Source of the DNA: an uncultured Prevotella sp.
GTDB taxonomy: Bacteria; Bacteroidota; Bacteroidia; Bacteroidales; Bacteroidaceae
Reading direction: 5' to 3'
NCBI GenBank assembly: GCA_900548195.1
Contig: URJQ01000107.1
Location: 1 to 9,509 of the forward strand
DNA: 9,509 bases
The stretch's first letter is position 1. Each line of letters starts with the position of its first letter. The notes beneath the pieces were generated by a model. That model had not been told where the DNA came from. It worked only from the letters and a program-made list of their open reading frames with translations, and did not search any database. Made by a program: the position numbers and the translations under genes. Positions 6,599-9,509 of this stretch are shown here, piece after piece.

Positions 6599-6684
6599 GT
6601 TGTTTTGTTGTTTGGTGGTTTAGTTGTTTGTAAAAGTTTATTGCAATTTAGTCTATCAACTAAACAACAAAACGACCAAACAAC
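6599..6684. repeat. AAC/GTT-rich long inverted repeat between galE and the thioesterase
   Basis: Arms 6599-6626 and 6657-6684 are inverted repeats of 28 bp matching at 24 positions, with a 30-nt loop. On the minus strand the right arm reads as GTT repeats and the left arm as CAA/AAC repeats ending just before the thioesterase ATG. It could act as an attenuator or a processing stem between the two genes. There is no T-run typical of an intrinsic terminator. Confidence 0.65.
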
Positions 6685-6703
6685 CAAACAACAATATTAC
6701 ATT

Positions 6704-7714
6704 TTAATATCCTTCAGGGTTATTCTTCTGGAAGTTCCATGAATCGCGACACATCTCCTCGATGCCATACTTTGCTTCCCATCCCAGTTCTGCCTTAGCC
6801 TTTGCAGGGTTGCAATAGCAAGTAGCGATATCTCCAGGGCGACGTGGCTTGATGGAATAAGGCACGTCAACGCCATTGACCTTGATGAATGCCTTCACCA
6901 CGTCGAGAACGGAGTAGCCGTGACCAGTGCCGAGATTGTAAATGGCAAGTCCGCACTTCTTTTCGATTGCCTGGAGAGCAGCTACGTGACCAGCGGCGAG
7001 GTCGCAGACGTGGATATAGTCGCGCACGCCAGTGCCGTCAGGAGTGTCATAATCATTGCCGAATACGCCGAGCTCCTTGCGCTTTCCTACAGCCACCTGA
7101 GTGATATAAGGCATCAGATTGTTAGGAATACCGTTAGGATTTTCACCTATAGTGCCAGATGGGTGAGCGCCGATAGGATTGAAATAGCGCAGGAGCACCA
7201 CATTCCATTCTGGGTCAGCCTTCTGCACGTCCATCATCACCTGTTCGAGCATAGACTTGGTCTGACCGTAAGGGTTGGTGCATTGACCTTTAGGACACTC
7301 CTCAGTGATAGGAATAATGGCAGGATCACCATATACAGTGGCAGAACTTGAGAAGATGATGTTCTTACAGCCGTTGTTGCGCATCACGTCCATGAGGATG
7401 AATGTGCCAGTCATATTGTTGTGATAGTATTCCAATGGCTTAGCCACAGACTCGCCAACCGCCTTAAGACCAGCGAAATGGATAACAGCATCAATCTTGT
7501 TTTCCTGGAAAACCGTTGTCATTGCCTTTTCATCGCGGACGTCAGCATCGTAATACTTTATCTGCTTGCCGATAAGTTTCTCCACACGATGTATCGCTTC
7601 CGGCTGTGAGTTTACGAAATTGTCCACTACTACGACTGAGTGACCAGCCTTGTCAAGTTCGATGATGGTGTGTGAGGCAATATAGCCAGCACCACCGCAA
7701 AGAAGTATATTCAT
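6704..7714 (-). CDS. galE: UDP-glucose 4-epimerase
   Basis: This enzyme interconverts UDP-glucose and UDP-galactose with bound NAD+, supplying galactose for surface polysaccharides and linking galactose use to central metabolism (Leloir pathway), in the cytoplasm. The 336 residues form a complete extended short-chain dehydrogenase. The Rossmann motif GGAGYIASH is at 7-15, Asp31 is at the end of the second strand, SSSATVYG at 122-129 provides the active-site Ser/Thr, and the catalytic Tyr149 and Lys153 lie in NPYGQTK. NLGTGHGYSVLDVV (260-273) and the C-terminal RRPGDIA (291-297) are also typical. I start at MNILLCGGAG; the ATG ten codons upstream would overlap the preceding gene's stop and push the nucleotide-binding motif inward. 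The gene follows the 463-aa gene by 26 bp and is probably cotranscribed. No other sugar genes are adjacent. Confidence 0.96.
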   Translation of the reverse strand: MNILLCGGAGYIASHTIIELDKAGHSVVVVDNFVNSQPEAIHRVEKLIGKQIKYYDADVRDEKAMTTVFQENKIDAVIHFAGLKAVGESVAKPLEYYHNNMTGTFILMDVMRNNGCKNIIFSSSATVYGDPAIIPITEECPKGQCTNPYGQTKSMLEQVMMDVQKADPEWNVVLLRYFNPIGAHPSGTIGENPNGIPNNLMPYITQVAVGKRKELGVFGNDYDTPDGTGVRDYIHVCDLAAGHVAALQAIEKKCGLAIYNLGTGHGYSVLDVVKAFIKVNGVDVPYSIKPRRPGDIATCYCNPAKAKAELGWEAKYGIEEMCRDSWNFQKNNPEGY

Positions 7715-7740
7715 TATATTATAAGTTATAAGTGTTGTAA

Positions 7741-9132
7741 TCAAAAGAAATCTACCACGTGCGGACGCTTCACTCTATCTTTCCCCCTTTTCAGAAAGAC
7801 GGTGATGCGCATTTCGCTTCCTACGCTTGGCATCTCAATGCCTTTGGCTTGTATCGTTTGGCTTGAGAGAAATCCGCTCGTATAAGAAGGCTCTGTAGTG
7901 CCGGCTTCCACGATAGGGGAAAGTTTTCCGACGCTGTCTCCCACCAGTGTGGAGGCTATCAGTTCCCAGGTACAGTAGCCTTTCACCTTGTCCACATATT
8001 TTATTCTTACCGGTTTGGGACCGAAAGCCATCCTGCCTTCAGACGTGCTATATACCTTATTTATAATAGCCGACTTGAATTTGTCTATCTTTGGCACAAT
8101 AGGAAAGAACTCTATATATTGCCCGACCTTCACATTTCGCAGTCCTCCTTCGCATACGAAATGGCGCGACATAGAGTCATAAATATGTATATGATTATGG
8201 CTTACGTCGATAGCATCTATGTAGCCGGCACACTTAGGAAACGACTTCTCCATCGGTCTCTTGGAGAGAATCGCTCCATCGACGCGCATAGTCCCATCTT
8301 TGGAGAGGCGTGGAAGTATGGAGAAAAGCTTGTTTGACAGTTCGGCATACTTCATCTTATTATGCTCGGTCAATTTATGCACCTCGCATGATAGCTCGGT
8401 TCCGTCGCTTCCTACCAGTTTTGCAAAATACATTTTTCTCCCTTTTACCTCGGCAGAATGCAGTTTTGTCATCACCATATCCATGACAGGGAGATACCCT
8501 TTAGCCTCGATGATAGGAGTGAGGAGCAGTTCATCATCGACATCCAGTGTCAAGTCGGGATGGAAGAGCAGTGAGTAAGCATACGCTTTAGCCACCTGTT
8601 CCAGCAGTGAAGGGATGCGTTTTCCGTCATTTCCCTCCTTTGCCACCTTGTCTTCAGGGCGCAGATTGTGCAAGTTCCACATTTTCAGGAATGAGACAAA
8701 CTTGAATTCAGGGTGTGATAGCGCCATTTTTGCAGCCACTCCGAGAATAGCAGAATGCAGATTAGACGGTATGGGGAGCTTTTGGTCAAAGTAATCAGTC
8801 AAGAGCTTTCTAGACTCTATGGAGACAAGAGTGGCGTAATTGTCCCACAGATACCTTACAATCGACCATCCATACCCCTCACGAATGATAGGAGTGACCT
8901 TCTCTTTGTCATATTCCTCCATCTTGATCATCAGTCCGCGGATGGAATACATCAGAGCGCCATCAGTGCCACTGCGTATCTCCTTCGACTGTTTCAGCAT
9001 ATCGACGCACACCCAAAACACGGACTGACATGAGGAAAAATCCTCACATTTCTCCATATCTTCCATCGCCATCTGATAAGCTTCCGTCAGACGACCAGCC
9101 TTTCGCAGTGCAGTAACCTCCTGTGCCGACAT
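7741..9132 (-). CDS. Conserved-looking protein of unknown function: helical N-terminus, beta-rich C-terminus
   Basis: I cannot name a function for this 463-residue protein. The N-terminus (MSAQEVTALRKAGRLTEAYQ) reads like a tetratricopeptide-type helix pair, and residues 1 to about 235 are predominantly helical. From about residue 236 the pattern turns to short beta strands: KMYFAKLVGSDGTELSCEV, CAGYIDAIDVSHNHIHIYD, and GQYIEFFPIV followed by KSAII. The second of these looks like a small OB or cold-shock-type barrel, where xGYIxxID...HIHIYD would be the first strands. A helical-repeat plus OB-like layout would fit an RNA- or protein-binding regulator, but that is inference. There is no signal peptide or membrane segment. 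It is the first gene after the promoter at 9157-9187 and lies 26 bp before galE. It is divergent from tRNA-Ser. Confidence 0.85.
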   Translation of the reverse strand: MSAQEVTALRKAGRLTEAYQMAMEDMEKCEDFSSCQSVFWVCVDMLKQSKEIRSGTDGALMYSIRGLMIKMEEYDKEKVTPIIREGYGWSIVRYLWDNYATLVSIESRKLLTDYFDQKLPIPSNLHSAILGVAAKMALSHPEFKFVSFLKMWNLHNLRPEDKVAKEGNDGKRIPSLLEQVAKAYAYSLLFHPDLTLDVDDELLLTPIIEAKGYLPVMDMVMTKLHSAEVKGRKMYFAKLVGSDGTELSCEVHKLTEHNKMKYAELSNKLFSILPRLSKDGTMRVDGAILSKRPMEKSFPKCAGYIDAIDVSHNHIHIYDSMSRHFVCEGGLRNVKVGQYIEFFPIVPKIDKFKSAIINKVYSTSEGRMAFGPKPVRIKYVDKVKGYCTWELIASTLVGDSVGKLSPIVEAGTTEPSYTSGFLSSQTIQAKGIEMPSVGSEMRITVFLKRGKDRVKRPHVVDFF

Positions 9133-9156
9133 AAATAATGTATTTTATATTAAGGA

Positions 9157-9187
9157 CAAAAGTAGCAAAAAAGCACTATGAAACCAA
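9157..9187 (-). promoter_or_regulatory. Bacteroidales promoter for the 463-aa gene and galE
   Basis: On the minus strand TACTTTTG (9164-9157) matches TAnnTTTG exactly. Nineteen bases upstream is TTGG (9187-9184), an approximate -33 element. The predicted start lies near 9150, leaving a leader of under 20 nt before the ATG at 9132. Confidence 0.6.
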
Positions 9188-9243
9188 GTAAAAAGGGGAA
9201 AAACAAGAAAAAATAAGATTTTTGAAAAAAAATATCGAAAATA

Positions 9244-9275
9244 TTTGGAGGTTTCAAAAAAAGTCCGTACCTTTG
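9244..9275 (+). promoter_or_regulatory. Bacteroidales promoter for tRNA-Ser
   Basis: TTTG at 9244-9247 and TACCTTTG at 9268-9275 match the -33 TTTG and -7 TAnnTTTG consensus, with a 20-bp spacer. The predicted start is near 9282, about 50 nt before the mature tRNA. Confidence 0.8.
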
Positions 9276-9331
9276 CATCGCTTTTCAAAACAAAGGCCAT
9301 TTGAAAAAGGTTTCTTACCAACCAAATGTTT

Positions 9332-9416
9332 GGAGAGATGGTAGAGTGGTCGATTACAGCGGTCTTGAAAACCGCCGTGCTGAGAGGCACCGGGGGTTCG
9401 AATCCCTCTCTCTCCG
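9332..9416 (+). tRNA. tRNA-Ser (anticodon TGA, UGA in RNA)
   Basis: The full cloverleaf is visible. The acceptor stem is GGAGAGA (9332-9338) with TCTCTCC (9409-9415), followed by discriminator G (9416). The anticodon stem is GCGGT/ACCGC (9359-9363, 9371-9375), with loop CTTGAAA placing TGA at 9366-9368. The long variable arm GTGC-TGAGAG-GCAC (9377-9390) is diagnostic of serine, leucine or tyrosine tRNAs. The T arm has loop TTCGAAT (9397-9403). CCA is not encoded, so it must be added after transcription. This tRNA reads UCA and related serine codons. It has its own promoter and terminator. Confidence 0.97.
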
Positions 9417-9419
9417 CTG

Positions 9420-9453
9420 AGTCCTGCAAGTCGAAAGATTTGCAGGACTTTTT
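9420..9453 (+). terminator. Intrinsic terminator of tRNA-Ser with GAAA tetraloop
   Basis: AGTCCTGCAAGTC (9420-9432) pairs with GATTTGCAGGACT (9437-9449) over 13 bp, including one G-T pair. The loop is GAAA, a stabilising GNRA tetraloop, and a T-run (9449-9453) follows at once. It starts four bases after the tRNA discriminator base. Confidence 0.9.
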
Positions 9454-9456
9454 ATT

Positions 9457-9509
9457 GTATGCTCGGCACGAGCATTGTCTAACGGGTGCAAGTCCCGAGT
9501 AAGCCCTAA
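9457..9509 (+). mobile_element. Possible 5' end of a group II intron, cut by the window edge
   Basis: The stretch starts GTATGC, can form a hairpin ATGCTC-GGCAC-GAGCAT (9459-9475), and then has the stem-loop CGGG-TGCAAGT-CCCG (9483-9497) followed by AGTAAGCCC. A GGG-TGCAAGT-CCC element close to the 5' splice site is what I remember from domain I of bacterial group II introns. The position immediately after an intrinsic terminator is the known preference of class C introns. The 5' end is not a textbook GTGCG, and no maturase is in view, so this is a suggestion. Another structured RNA is the alternative. Confidence 0.42.

Noticed and set aside
9145..9429. 94-residue minus-strand reading frame containing AEREGFEPP
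   Set aside because: It is antisense to tRNA-Ser and its promoter; this is a well-known false protein produced by translating serine tRNA genes backwards.

Overview
The window looks like a Bacteroidales chromosome, most likely Prevotella or a close relative. The evidence is threefold: promoters of the TTTG / TAnnTTTG type with no usable -35/-10 pair, start codons preceded by G-free leaders instead of Shine-Dalgarno sites, and protein families typical of that group (IS1380 transposase, a DUF3943-type outer-membrane protein). The genus is an inference.

Layout. Positions 1-87 hold a minus-strand remnant that resembles the C-terminal part of an IS4-family transposase. It abuts an IS1380-family insertion sequence (about 110-1655, transposase on +). 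The left end of this element has an odd structure: an extra copy of the right end, a TTAA and a left-end-like arm together form a 41-bp imperfect palindrome. Two mutually exclusive hairpins lie between that end and the transposase. From 1.7 to 9.1 kb all genes run on the minus strand. In transcription order they are: a 463-residue protein of unknown function (7741-9132), galE (6704-7714), a small FlK-like thioesterase (6220-6588), a tRNA-dihydrouridine synthase (5195-6118), a DUF3943-type outer-membrane protein with N-terminal GxQ repeats (2803-5145), and an AT-rich orphan of 340 residues (1704-2726). At the right a tRNA-Ser(UGA) on + has its own Bacteroidales promoter and an intrinsic terminator capped by a GAAA tetraloop. 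The last ~50 bases look like the 5' end of a group II intron placed directly behind that terminator.

How the parts fit. The 463-aa gene and galE are 26 bp apart and probably share the promoter at 9157-9187. The thioesterase may be read through from galE across a long AAC/GTT-rich inverted repeat. dus and the DUF3943 gene are 49 bp apart and probably form a second unit. These genes look like ordinary housekeeping and envelope functions. The accessory material sits at the two edges: nested insertion sequences on the left, and a terminator-associated intron candidate on the right. I saw no CRISPR array, no toxin-antitoxin pair and no recognisable defence system. The most unusual signals are the end architecture of the IS1380 element and the paired alternative hairpins in its leader.
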